Assembly: GCF_011927625.1 (NCBI RefSeq) | Contig: NZ_JAATIZ010000003.1 | Span: forward strand, 124,001-188,000 | Direction: 5' to 3' | Length of the DNA stretch: 64,000 nt | DNA from: Paenalcaligenes hominis | Lineage (GTDB): Bacteria; Pseudomonadota; Gammaproteobacteria; Burkholderiales; Burkholderiaceae_B | Made by a program: the position numbers and the translations under genes | The notes under the pieces: generated by a model | Databases searched by the model: none | Seen by the model: the letters and a program-made list of their open reading frames with translations, nothing else | Told to the model about the DNA's origin: nothing | Shown here: positions 7,844 to 15,786 of the stretch, one piece after another | How the letters are laid out: each line of letters begins with the position of its first letter | Numbering within the stretch: position 1 is the stretch's first letter

Positions 7844-7855
7844 GCCCTGCTCCTA

Positions 7856-8335
7856 TTACTTTTTAATATCGGCTTGAACTAATACTTCAAAACCTTGGCT
7901 AGCTAACTCATCAGCTAATGCTTGCAAGCCGGCCACACCTGCCTTGGTATCTTGCTCTCCATTGCCACCACTTAGGCCTATGCCACCGATTACCTCGCCG
8001 TTCACCACAATTGGGTAACCCCCAACAAATGCGGCAAATTTGCCCTCAAAGCTTAGCTGTATCCCAAATGCCTCATTACCTGGTAGGGCTGGTCCATCAG
8101 GAGGAGTCGTGAACAAATGGGTAGAACGCTTATGAGCCGCGGCAGTAAAGGCTTTATTCCACGCAATTTGTGGTCCAGTAATACGAGCCCCATCCATGCG
8201 CTCCAACACAAGAGGGAACCCGCCTTCATCCACCACGCAAACCGTTTCTAACACACCAATTTCTTTAGACTTAGCAATTGCTGCGTCAACCATCAAACGT
8301 GCTTCTTTTTGCTCTAAACGTAAAATCTTTCTCAT
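7856..8335 (-). CDS. GlcG/HbpS-family protein (DUF336), 159 aa
   Basis: The protein matches the GlcG/HbpS family, also found as the C-terminal domain of PduO. The pattern is an N-terminal helix with EA...DAAIAKSKE, then the VVDEGG segment, and a C-terminal GGIGLSGG loop (VVNGEVIGGIGLSGGNGEQD). Members are small, often octameric, sometimes bind heme or cobalamin, and turn up in catabolic operons without a settled role. A start ATG with AGGA upstream is visible. It sits between the aldehyde dehydrogenase (45 nt) and the ferredoxin reductase (12 nt). Length is normal for the family. Confidence 0.9.
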   Translation of the reverse strand: MRKILRLEQKEARLMVDAAIAKSKEIGVLETVCVVDEGGFPLVLERMDGARITGPQIAWNKAFTAAAHKRSTHLFTTPPDGPALPGNEAFGIQLSFEGKFAAFVGGYPIVVNGEVIGGIGLSGGNGEQDTKAGVAGLQALADELASQGFEVLVQADIKK

Positions 8336-8380
8336 TGATTTATCCTTTTTTTAAGAGTTGGACCGCCATAGCGTGTGCTA

Positions 8381-9838
8381 TTAAATACCTCGGTACACTG
8401 TTTTTATCTGGGTGTAAAACTCTAATCCGGCACGCCCTGATTCTCTAAAGGTAGACGTACTGGACTGTTTCAGCCCTCCAAACGGCGCATTAATTAAGTT
8501 GCCGGTTGTGGTTCGGTTAATCTTTACCGTGCCTGCCTCAATGTCATGCACAAATCGGTGTGCATATTTCGGGTTTTGCGTCACGATGGCCGCCGACAAA
8601 CCGTATTCAGTGTCATTGGCTTTTGCCAGCGCATCCTCATAATCAGTGACTTCAATCACTGCCACGACGGGCCCAAAAATTTCTTCTTTGGCTATGCGCA
8701 TGTCTTGCGTGACATCAGTGAAAACCGTGGGCAATACATAAAAGCCATTTTCAAATTCAGAACCTTCTGGGCAGGCTCCGCCACACAACAATGTCGCCTC
8801 TCGTTTACCTATCTCGATGTACTCTAAGATAGTGTTTAGTTGAGACTCTGTGGCAATAGGGCCTAAATCACGGTTTTCTATGCCTGGGCCTAGCGTTAAG
8901 GTGCGTACTTTTTCTACGAGTTTTTTAGTAAATTCCGCTTTGACTGCACTATGCACCAATACACGGCTCGTGCCTGTACAAGCTTGGCCGCTTAAATTAA
9001 AGCCACCCTGAACCACTAGGTTCACAGCCAGATCAAGATCAGCATCTTCCATCACAATCAGTGGGTTTTTGCCGCCTAGCTCCATTTGCAAACGTGTAGT
9101 CATCTTGGCGGCTTTAGCAATTTGCTCACCCGCTGCTGTAGAACCCGTGAACGAAATGGCTTTAACTGCGGGCGACTCGACTAAGGTGGGGCCGACAGCC
9201 GAAGCACGTCCTGTGATGAAATTTAAAACCCCAGGTGGTATGCCTGCCTCGTCAAAGGCTTTGGTTAAGTAATAACCAGTTAATGGTGTTTCAGAAGAAG
9301 GTTTAAACACCACGGTATTGCCTGTGATCAAAGCGGGGGCTATTTTTCTAGCTGGAATAGAAATAGGAAAATTCCAAGGCGCAATAACCGTAGCCACCCC
9401 TAATGGTTCACGTTGGGTGTAAACCATCATCTGCGCATCATCCTGAGGGAAAGTCTCACCGGTATAGGTTTGCCCCTCAATCGCATAAAATCGCAACGTT
9501 TGCGCAGAGCGTAAAACTTCGCCTTTACTTTGAGCTAAGGTTTTGCCCTCTTCACGGGTTAAACCTAGAGCTATTTCATCCACATGGGTCTCTAAATAGG
9601 CAGCGGCTTTTTCGATGATCTGTGCCCGTTTTGAAATAGGCGTGTTTTTCCAAGCTAAAAATGCGTTTTGTGCCGCCTGTACCGCCGCCGCTGCATCTTC
9701 AGCGGTCGAAGCTTGAAACTGCCCCACATTATCTGCGGTGTCTGCCGGGTTGCCATTCGGAGCCAAAGCCCCTGATTGACTGGCTACCCATGCCCCATTG
9801 ATGTAATTGTGAAAGACTTGATCCGTAATTAAACTCAC
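8381..9838 (-). CDS. NAD(P)-dependent aldehyde dehydrogenase, 485 aa
   Basis: This oxidises an aldehyde to a carboxylate in the cytoplasm. All catalytic landmarks are present: N156 in PWNF, K179 in FKPS, E253 in ELGGK and nucleophile C287 in GQACTGT. The overall sequence and the C-terminal FGGLKQSSTSTFRESG segment resemble 2,5-dioxovalerate (alpha-ketoglutarate semialdehyde) dehydrogenases and succinate-semialdehyde dehydrogenases. The exact substrate cannot be assigned. The start is GTG with a G-rich ribosome-binding stretch before it. It is the second gene of the operon, 65 nt after the diiron oxidase, and plausibly removes the aldehyde that oxygenase chemistry produces. Confidence 0.93.
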   Translation of the reverse strand: MSLITDQVFHNYINGAWVASQSGALAPNGNPADTADNVGQFQASTAEDAAAAVQAAQNAFLAWKNTPISKRAQIIEKAAAYLETHVDEIALGLTREEGKTLAQSKGEVLRSAQTLRFYAIEGQTYTGETFPQDDAQMMVYTQREPLGVATVIAPWNFPISIPARKIAPALITGNTVVFKPSSETPLTGYYLTKAFDEAGIPPGVLNFITGRASAVGPTLVESPAVKAISFTGSTAAGEQIAKAAKMTTRLQMELGGKNPLIVMEDADLDLAVNLVVQGGFNLSGQACTGTSRVLVHSAVKAEFTKKLVEKVRTLTLGPGIENRDLGPIATESQLNTILEYIEIGKREATLLCGGACPEGSEFENGFYVLPTVFTDVTQDMRIAKEEIFGPVVAVIEVTDYEDALAKANDTEYGLSAAIVTQNPKYAHRFVHDIEAGTVKINRTTTGNLINAPFGGLKQSSTSTFRESGRAGLEFYTQIKTVYRGI

Positions 9839-9903
9839 TCTACCCCCCCATCGAAGCTGTATAAATGCAGTAGGGTAGCCACCTACCCTACGTAGCTGGT
9901 CAC

Positions 9904-10638
9904 TTAAGCCGCTACCTCTAACTCCTCGAGGCTGATGCTTTCTTTGGCATAGTCGTTATATAAAGCCGTGGTGTAAAGCAAGCGCATTTCGGCGCCAATT
10001 TCACAGATGCGTAAACAACGCTGTTGCAACTCGACCGTATTGGCATGCTCTAGCACGATTTGATAACCGCGCTCGCCGTGAATCTCATCGGACACAATAT
10101 GTAAGTCAAAGAACTCGACTTCCTCATCCGTAAAGCCATAGGTTTCACGTAGGGTTGGGGTTTGTTTACGGTAAATAGAAGGCACTTGTGACTCTAAGCC
10201 CACCACTAAGCCTGCTACAGCCACGATCGGATCTTCACGCATAGCCACGCTATAGCACCACGCTTGCAAAGCACGAGTGGTGGGGCTCATGTTATCTGGG
10301 TTTTCAATGCGCTCTCGGGTGGTACCGCACGCCTCACCAAAGCGAATTAACAAATCGGTATGACGGTCGCCGCCTATTTCCTCTTCGTACATATTGGCTA
10401 GCAAGAAGTCTTTTGCTTCTTCGTACTCAGCCGGAGTACGAGCGTATAAATAGCCCAAGTAATCCGCAAACGGCCCTACATAGTGATAGTGGTTTTCAGC
10501 CCAACGCGCTAAATGTTCGCGGGTCAGTTTACCTGTGGCCCACGCAATACTAAAAGGAGACTTATTAGCACTTTTGCCCTGAATCGCTTTTTCTAGGGCT
10601 GCGCGAAACTCATCGCGATTTAATAATTTCTGTTCCAT
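9904..10638 (-). CDS. Heme-oxygenase-like diiron oxidase (CADD/PqqC/TenA-type), 244 aa
   Basis: This belongs to the PqqC/TenA fold group and carries a full diiron ligand set in the spacing of Chlamydia CADD: E86, H93, E149, H180, D184 and H187 (from EEEIGGDRH, VGLES and LHIVSDEIHGERG). PqqC itself lacks this set, so an oxygen-activating HDO is the better name. Characterised HDOs include N-oxygenases, the alkene-forming UndA, lyases and the pABA-forming CADD. No pqq or thi genes are nearby. The ATG at 10638 has AAGGA six bases upstream. It leads the operon, directly behind a GntR operator (10714-10725), and is followed by an aldehyde dehydrogenase, a reductase and ferredoxins that could supply electrons. 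Confidence 0.88.
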   Translation of the reverse strand: MEQKLLNRDEFRAALEKAIQGKSANKSPFSIAWATGKLTREHLARWAENHYHYVGPFADYLGYLYARTPAEYEEAKDFLLANMYEEEIGGDRHTDLLIRFGEACGTTRERIENPDNMSPTTRALQAWCYSVAMREDPIVAVAGLVVGLESQVPSIYRKQTPTLRETYGFTDEEVEFFDLHIVSDEIHGERGYQIVLEHANTVELQQRCLRICEIGAEMRLLYTTALYNDYAKESISLEELEVAA

Positions 10639-10713
10639 GACCATTCCTTATTTCTGTCGGTGTATAAGCAGATACTCCAAGCATTAATGATCTATACCTG
10701 AAGCATTGATTAA

Positions 10714-10731
10714 ATTGTATACAATCTACAA
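10714..10731. promoter_or_regulatory. GntR/FadR-type operator before the diiron-oxidase operon
   Basis: A perfect 12-bp palindrome ATTGTATACAAT (10714-10725) matches the TNGTATACNA-type site of FCD-domain GntR regulators. The run GTATACAATCTACAA (10717-10731) recurs exactly at 14194-14208, before the permease/GGT operon. It lies between the GntR gene terminator and the diiron-oxidase start. The regulator at 10882-11655 is the obvious candidate to bind it. Confidence 0.7.
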
Positions 10732-10755
10732 AAATAAGAACTAGGTACTATCCCT

Positions 10756-10791
10756 AAAAAAATGGGACCATTCAGAGATGGTCCCATTTTG
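10756..10791 (-). terminator. Terminator of the GntR regulator gene
   Basis: ATGGGACCAT (10762-10771) pairs with ATGGTCCCAT (10778-10787) around a 6-nt loop; seven A residues on the plus strand give a minus-strand U-tract. The stop codon of the regulator is about 90 nt upstream. Confidence 0.85.
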
Positions 10792-10881
10792 ATTAAAAAA
10801 CGAATTAACTAGATGATGTGATTTTTCACTAATGTAAAAACACAAGCGGGGCTTGGTCTATAAAAGCAAAGCCTGTGGCAT

Positions 10882-11655
10882 TTACAGATCTATGCCATCA
10901 ATTAATGTGCGTTTCACTGTGTGTAAATGCGTACGCATACACTCTGCTGCCTCTTGAGGAGCTCGTGCCTGAATTGCCTGCAAGATAGCTGCATGTTGTT
11001 CACTATAGAGCTGCTGATTTTTGGTGTTAAGCGTCTGCTGCCGCAGCCGCCCCCACTCTGTCTGAGAGCGAGCCACCGATAAAACACGGTAAAAGTATTG
11101 CAGCAATTGATTGTGCGTTGCATCGCCAATGCGCTGATGCAAGGCACTGTCCCAGTGCTCCCATTCGTGCGGGGTCTGCGCTTGACGACCACGTTCAATT
11201 AAATCCTGCATGCTATGGATATCTTGGGTCGAAGCATGCATGGCTGCAGTGGCGGCTATAGCAGGCTCAAGCACTAATCGCGCATTCATTAAGTCAATAG
11301 GACTACTACCTAAAATGACCGCATCAGGCACCGTAAAAGATTCTATTTGAGAAAGCGTTTTATCCTCTTGAGCTCGGGGTAGTTGGGGGGCGGGCTCCCC
11401 CCCAAGTGCACGGAGAGAACCCTGAAGAGAAGGATGATCTTGCACCACTGTGCCACGCCCAGGGGTACGCACAATGCGGCCTTGTGACTCTAGCTGATCC
11501 AGTGCATCTCTTATGACACGACGGCTTACTCCAAACTCGGCCGCTAGCTCACGCTCAGGCTTTAGTTTATCGCCCACAGGGGTTTGCGCTAGAAGCTCAT
11601 TAAGTAGACCTAAGGCATAATCAGCGCGTCGAGGAGTTGAAGAGGAAGTTGTCAT
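10882..11655 (-). CDS. GntR-family regulator, FCD (FadR/VanR) subfamily, 257 aa
   Basis: An N-terminal winged-helix DNA-binding domain (about residues 10-75, with PERELAAEFGVSRRVIRDAL and the wing GRGTVV) is followed by an all-helical FCD effector domain. FCD regulators are usually repressors released by a carboxylate ligand, with several conserved His as metal ligands; H191 and H213-type histidines are seen in the C-terminal helices. The gene precedes the diiron-oxidase operon on the same strand, and the interval holds a terminator and a GTATAC palindrome. It is therefore the likely local repressor of that operon and probably of the permease/GGT operon at 14243. The start has AGG five bases upstream. 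Confidence 0.92.
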   Translation of the reverse strand: MTTSSSTPRRADYALGLLNELLAQTPVGDKLKPERELAAEFGVSRRVIRDALDQLESQGRIVRTPGRGTVVQDHPSLQGSLRALGGEPAPQLPRAQEDKTLSQIESFTVPDAVILGSSPIDLMNARLVLEPAIAATAAMHASTQDIHSMQDLIERGRQAQTPHEWEHWDSALHQRIGDATHNQLLQYFYRVLSVARSQTEWGRLRQQTLNTKNQQLYSEQHAAILQAIQARAPQEAAECMRTHLHTVKRTLIDGIDL

Positions 11656-11681
11656 AAAAACCTAACGTAATGAAGTCTCAG

Positions 11682-12506
11682 TTAGAGCGCAGTAATCAAC
11701 ATATTTACCGCATTAAAAATTAAAAATCCTGCAAACGCATAGCGCAGGTATTTGGGATTAATCGTATGGGCAATTTTAGAGCCAATAGGAGCAAAATAAC
11801 CCGTTACTGGGATAAGTATGGCAAACGCTAAAAGGTTGACGTAACCAATACTAAACGGAGGTAGATTGGGATCGCCAAACCCCGAAGCAAACGCCCCTAT
11901 AGTGCCAGGCAATGCAATGATCAAACCTACCGCCGCCGCGGTTCCTACCGCACGACGAATAGGAAAACGGTAATAGGTCAACAAAGGCACACTAAGACTG
12001 CCACCACCAATGCCCATTATAGAAGACAAACTGGCAACAATAATGCCATATACGCCACGCAACACACCGCCAGGAAAGGTGGACTCAGAACCTTCTTCGT
12101 GTTGGGGCGAAAACAACATATATAAAGCTAACAAGAAAGTGACTGCTGAAAACACAAAAGTTAGGGTAAGGGATTTGATAGAACTAAAGAAAAGCATCCC
12201 TAAAATGGCACCAACAAACAACCAAGGTCCCCATCCTTTAAGCAGCTCGACATCCACAGCCCCTTTTTTATAATGCGCCCGTGAAGAAGACCAGGCCGTC
12301 ACAATAATAGTAGACAACGAGGTACCAACTGCCAGATGCATTCGGACCTCGGGGCTCACATCCATGAGAGTAAAAAGATAAAACATGGCAGGAACCAGAA
12401 CAATGCCGCCCCCGACCCCTAATAACCCTGCAATAATCCCTGCTATGACGCCTGCAACGAGCATCGATGCAGCAAATAACAAGGTGGTCTCCATCGTCAT
12501 TTCCAT
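11682..12506 (-). CDS. TauE/SafE-family membrane permease, 274 aa
   Basis: This inner-membrane protein of about eight segments has the family glycine-rich motif GLLGVGGGIVLVP near residue 25 and a second GIGGGSLSVPLL in the C-terminal half, the usual internal duplication. Members export or import small anions such as sulfite, sulfoacetate or related carboxylates. The ATG at 12506 follows an AGAGA box; an in-frame start at 12548 lacks one. It sits 26 nt upstream of the GntR gene 10882-11655 on the same strand, so regulator and permease are probably co-transcribed. A second TauE/SafE gene is found at 13325. Confidence 0.88.
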   Translation of the reverse strand: MEMTMETTLLFAASMLVAGVIAGIIAGLLGVGGGIVLVPAMFYLFTLMDVSPEVRMHLAVGTSLSTIIVTAWSSSRAHYKKGAVDVELLKGWGPWLFVGAILGMLFFSSIKSLTLTFVFSAVTFLLALYMLFSPQHEEGSESTFPGGVLRGVYGIIVASLSSIMGIGGGSLSVPLLTYYRFPIRRAVGTAAAVGLIIALPGTIGAFASGFGDPNLPPFSIGYVNLLAFAILIPVTGYFAPIGSKIAHTINPKYLRYAFAGFLIFNAVNMLITAL

Positions 12507-12567
12507 TTGGTATCTCTGTATAGTTAAAAAACAAACCAATGATACCAAAAAGGATCAACGGAACCAA

Positions 12568-13233
12568 CTATTTTTCTTTTGTCTCAAAATACGCCGCTGC
12601 AGCGTTGTGTACATGCTGCGTTGCTAAGAGATTCGCCAACTCGGCATTACCAGCAATAACGGCATTCAATATTTGGGCATGCTCTTCCCAGTTATTACGT
12701 ACACGTTGAATATTGCTAGGGGCAAATAAAAGCGTCGTGCGGTCTCTGAAACTGTTCGTTAGCTCTGTGAGCACATGGTTCTGTGCCATCGTGCCTAAAT
12801 GTTCGTGAAATAAAGTATTTAATTGTTTAAGTTCAGCCAAGTCTTCTTTAGCTAACGCATCTTGGCCACGTTGTAAAATGTCTTTAAGTGCGTCTATAGT
12901 GGCTTCGTCTCGGCGCATCGCTGCAAGACGTGCATTCAACCCCTCGAGAGCAGCACGCACCTCTGCCAAGTTTTTCGCTTGGTGATCGGACAAGACCGCT
13001 ACCGAAGCACCTCGGCGCGGCTCGATAGTCACAATCCCTTCGGCAGAAAGTTCGCGAAGCGCTTCTCGAATAGGAATTCTTGAAACGCCTAAGTCTTCGG
13101 ATAATTTGCCTTCAATTAAACGATCTCCGGGCCTATACACACCATTTAAAATGTCTTCACGAATGCGGTCGCGAACAACGGTAAATAAAGGAGCATGTTT
13201 TTGACCAAGTTTTATCACCGACGTGTTCATCAT
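12568..13233 (-). CDS. Second GntR-family regulator, FCD subfamily, 221 aa
   Basis: The winged-helix domain is at about residues 10-75 (GDRLIEGKLSEDLGVSRIPIREALRELSAEG), the FCD ligand domain after residue 85. It is distinct in sequence and shorter than the regulator at 10882-11655. It lies between two TauE/SafE permease genes, all on the minus strand, with 61 nt to the downstream permease and about 90 nt to the upstream one. A TATTATAATA palindrome near 13300 in the upstream gap could be its operator or simply a -10 element. The effector is unknown; a small organic acid is typical of the family. Confidence 0.9.
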   Translation of the reverse strand: MMNTSVIKLGQKHAPLFTVVRDRIREDILNGVYRPGDRLIEGKLSEDLGVSRIPIREALRELSAEGIVTIEPRRGASVAVLSDHQAKNLAEVRAALEGLNARLAAMRRDEATIDALKDILQRGQDALAKEDLAELKQLNTLFHEHLGTMAQNHVLTELTNSFRDRTTLLFAPSNIQRVRNNWEEHAQILNAVIAGNAELANLLATQHVHNAAAAYFETKEK

Positions 13234-13324
13234 TATTTAATCCACCAAGCTTGAAGCCCTAGTCTTAATAGCCCAAGCAAAAATATCAGAGAAATTCTAT
13301 TATAATACGTCTCATTTCTGTCTA

Positions 13325-14077
13325 CTAAGTTAGCCACGCAATCAATGATTTCGCTATCAACATTACGCTGCTAATTCCACAAAACCATAATAAAAACAAG
13401 CGCACATTTTTAGGGCTTACTACATGCCTCGCTCGACCAGAAAGGTAAAACCCTAAAAACATGAAGGGCCACAAAACCAAACCTAACAATAAGTCTTTCC
13501 ATGTAAAAAGCCCAGCCAAAGCTAAGCTAATAATCGAGAGAATTGACCCCACAAAGAGGGTACTGCCTAGCGAAGGACGCAGTTGTACGGGCTTTAGGCT
13601 TTGCATAGCGATAGCAATTGCAGGCGCTCCTACCGACGTCAATGTGCCCATCATGCCTGAAGCCACGCCTAAACCACAAACATTCACCGCATTGGCTCTT
13701 ACTTTGATTCCTGAAGCGCTCAAGAGCACAGCAATAAAAATAAAACCGCCAAACCATAGGCCTAACCACTCTTTAGAGAGCTGCGTCATTCCTACTGCGG
13801 CTAAGACGGTACCAATGGTGCGACCAACTAGTGCCCAACTGACTACAGGTATGACGATTTCGTGCCGTTCTCGAATGGCGGCAAGAAAAGAAACGCTGCC
13901 TCCTAAGACCAATAAACAACCTGGTACCATCTCTGGCGCTAAAATTACCGCTATTGGCGCAGCGAGCATCGCAAAGCCTACGCCCCCTACCCCTTGTAAA
14001 AATGCGGCTGTCGCGATAACCACAGCCATGAATGCATAGTTAATCACATCCTCGCCCATCATCTGCATTAGTTCCAT
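13325..14077 (-). CDS. TauE/SafE-family membrane permease, 250 aa
   Basis: This second TauE/SafE permease of the region has about eight hydrophobic segments and the N-terminal GVGGVGFAMLAAPIAV motif, with a matching repeat around TSVGAPAIAIAMQSL. Sequence similarity to the permease at 11682 is low, so they are not a recent duplication and may carry different anions. The gene points away from the permease/GGT operon; the 165-bp gap between them holds the plus-strand promoter and operator at 14169-14208. The family function is anion transport; sulfite export is only one example. Confidence 0.85.
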   Translation of the reverse strand: MELMQMMGEDVINYAFMAVVIATAAFLQGVGGVGFAMLAAPIAVILAPEMVPGCLLVLGGSVSFLAAIRERHEIVIPVVSWALVGRTIGTVLAAVGMTQLSKEWLGLWFGGFIFIAVLLSASGIKVRANAVNVCGLGVASGMMGTLTSVGAPAIAIAMQSLKPVQLRPSLGSTLFVGSILSIISLALAGLFTWKDLLLGLVLWPFMFLGFYLSGRARHVVSPKNVRLFLLWFCGISSVMLIAKSLIAWLT

Positions 14078-14168
14078 TTATCCGGATCCTTTAATCATAA
14101 ATAAAAACCAAACCCAAAAAACGGTATGCATTCTATTGCAGGTTTTCCCTAGTTTTGGCTTAAATGAC

Positions 14169-14208
14169 TTGGTCTCATTTCATATGACATATAGTATACA
14201 ATCTACAA
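14169..14208 (+). promoter_or_regulatory. Promoter with overlapping GntR operator for the permease/GGT operon
   Basis: A -35 TTGGTC (14169-14174), a 17-bp spacer and a -10 TAGTAT (14193-14198) are covered by ATAGTATACAAT (14191-14202). The 15 bases GTATACAATCTACAA (14194-14208) are identical to those before the diiron-oxidase operon. A repressor bound here would block the -10 element. Confidence 0.65.
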
Positions 14209-14242
14209 CTAAAAAATATGAACTGTTTTCTGGAGTAGACAA

Positions 14243-15769
14243 ATGCAAGCGGATGTCGTCTTAAATGCAGCCCACTGGGCTTATTTATTAGGCGTAGTGG
14301 TCATTATTATCACCATGATGCTACGTACTAATGTGGTCATTCCTTCAGTTATAGGGACGTTGGTCGTTATCACCGCCATCACAGGTAATCCTATCCAAGG
14401 CATTGTTGGCATTTTTTCTGCCAGTTTTGTTGCCGCTCAAGAGTTGTTTAATATTTTCCTCGTCATTACCTTCATGACAGCCTTATTGAACTCTTTAAAA
14501 CGGATGGGAGCAGACGTCAAAATGGTGGCTCCTTTCAGAAAGGTCATGACGAATAGCCTGTCTTCATACATCATGATTGCTCTGGCTACTTATTTCATTT
14601 CCTTATTTTTCTGGCCTACGCCTGCCGTACCCCTTGTTTCTGCTATTTTACTGCCAGCCGCTATTGCAGCGGGCTTACCCCCTTTAACTGGAGCAATGGT
14701 AATCGCTATTTGCGGTCAAGGCATGGCGCTTTCCTCGGACTACATTATTGGTGTGGCCCCTGGTATTAGCGCTCGCTCAGCCGGTGCAGCTATTAGCGCT
14801 GCAGCCATTGCAGACAAAGCTCTTATTCTCTCCTGGATCACTGGCGCTACCGCTCTGCTTTTGGTCTATTTTTTAATGCGTAAGCATTTCAAAAAAGCAG
14901 ACCCACAACTTTTAGATAATTGGATGACAACGGCTACAGGTACTTCCTTGGCCACGGAAGAGGAAAAAGTTTCTCATCAGGGCACACATCATAAAGCAGA
15001 AATAGCCCAGGGCACTTCAGCACCAGTTAAAGGCCAACATAGCCCTTTAACCACTCCAGAGGAAAAGAAGTCACGCATCTTAGCTGTGGTTACACCGATC
15101 GCTTTTCTCGCGACCATCGCCATTATGTTAGTCCCCCGCCTTATCCCAGGGCTCCCTACTCTGCAAGGTGGTGAAGCCGCTGGTTTAGTGGGAGGGGTGG
15201 CCTTTTTAGTAATGATGTTGGCTACCTACTTTGCCGTGGGTTGGAAACAAATGTTTGAGGTCTGTCCCGATCACCTAACTGATGGTTTTGTATTTGCTTT
15301 CCGCGCTATGGGCTCTGTGCTTCCTATTGCTGGTTTTTTCTTCTTGGGTGCGAGCGAGGCCACAGCCGCCATCTTAGGCATTCCTGCTAATGAAGCACCA
15401 AGCTTACTTTTTGAGCTTATTTCAGCAGGCCAAAACTACATCCCTGAAAACCATTTAATGGTTGCTTTTGGTGTGCTCTTGGTTGGTATGGTCTCTGGTA
15501 TTGACGGTTCTGGTTTTTCAGGCTTGCCACTAACCGGCACACTATCTGGTGCCCTAGGCCCAGTGGTAGACATGCCTGTAGAAACCTTAGCTGCTATTGG
15601 TCAAATGGGGGCTATTTGGACAGGTGGCGGCACACTCATCGCTTGGTCTTCATTAATAGCCGTCGCTGGTTTTGCTCGGGTTCATATCCTTGACCTGGTA
15701 CGAGGCCTGACTATACCTGTGCTTATTGGTTTAACGTTCTCCACTATCTGTGGTGTGCTCTTTCTCTAA
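14243..15769 (+). CDS. Multi-spanning permease, ion-transporter (IT)-superfamily type, 508 aa
   Basis: This is a very hydrophobic inner-membrane protein with about twelve segments in two halves, split by a hydrophilic cytoplasmic loop (about residues 215-275, rich in K, E, H and T). Each half has a re-entrant-like glycine/alanine-rich stretch (GAMVIAICGQGMALSSDYIIGVAPGISA; GSGFSGLPLTGTLSGALGP). That layout suits IT-superfamily carriers such as GntP, CitMHS or NhaC relatives; I cannot name the family or substrate. GGAG lies eight bases before the ATG. Seventeen nucleotides separate it from the gamma-glutamyltransferase gene, so it may import the substrate of that enzyme. The shared operator ties it to the diiron-oxidase operon. 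Confidence 0.75.
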   Translation: MQADVVLNAAHWAYLLGVVVIIITMMLRTNVVIPSVIGTLVVITAITGNPIQGIVGIFSASFVAAQELFNIFLVITFMTALLNSLKRMGADVKMVAPFRKVMTNSLSSYIMIALATYFISLFFWPTPAVPLVSAILLPAAIAAGLPPLTGAMVIAICGQGMALSSDYIIGVAPGISARSAGAAISAAAIADKALILSWITGATALLLVYFLMRKHFKKADPQLLDNWMTTATGTSLATEEEKVSHQGTHHKAEIAQGTSAPVKGQHSPLTTPEEKKSRILAVVTPIAFLATIAIMLVPRLIPGLPTLQGGEAAGLVGGVAFLVMMLATYFAVGWKQMFEVCPDHLTDGFVFAFRAMGSVLPIAGFFFLGASEATAAILGIPANEAPSLLFELISAGQNYIPENHLMVAFGVLLVGMVSGIDGSGFSGLPLTGTLSGALGPVVDMPVETLAAIGQMGAIWTGGGTLIAWSSLIAVAGFARVHILDLVRGLTIPVLIGLTFSTICGVLFL

Positions 15770-15786
15770 GAAAAGAGGAAAAACAC

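Noticed and set aside
9904-10638. Pyrroloquinoline quinone synthesis (PqqC) as function
   Set aside because: The protein has the six diiron ligands that PqqC lacks, and no other pqq gene is in the window.
4456-11655. Identity with the Dirammox (dnf) ammonia-oxidation cluster of Alcaligenes
   Set aside because: As I recall, that cluster includes a glutamine-amidotransferase-like protein and differently ordered genes; none is seen here. A sequence comparison would settle it.
13461-14039. A 192-codon plus-strand frame opposite the TauE/SafE gene
   Set aside because: It is the antisense shadow of a hydrophobic membrane protein, rich in T, A, P and K, with no ribosome-binding site.
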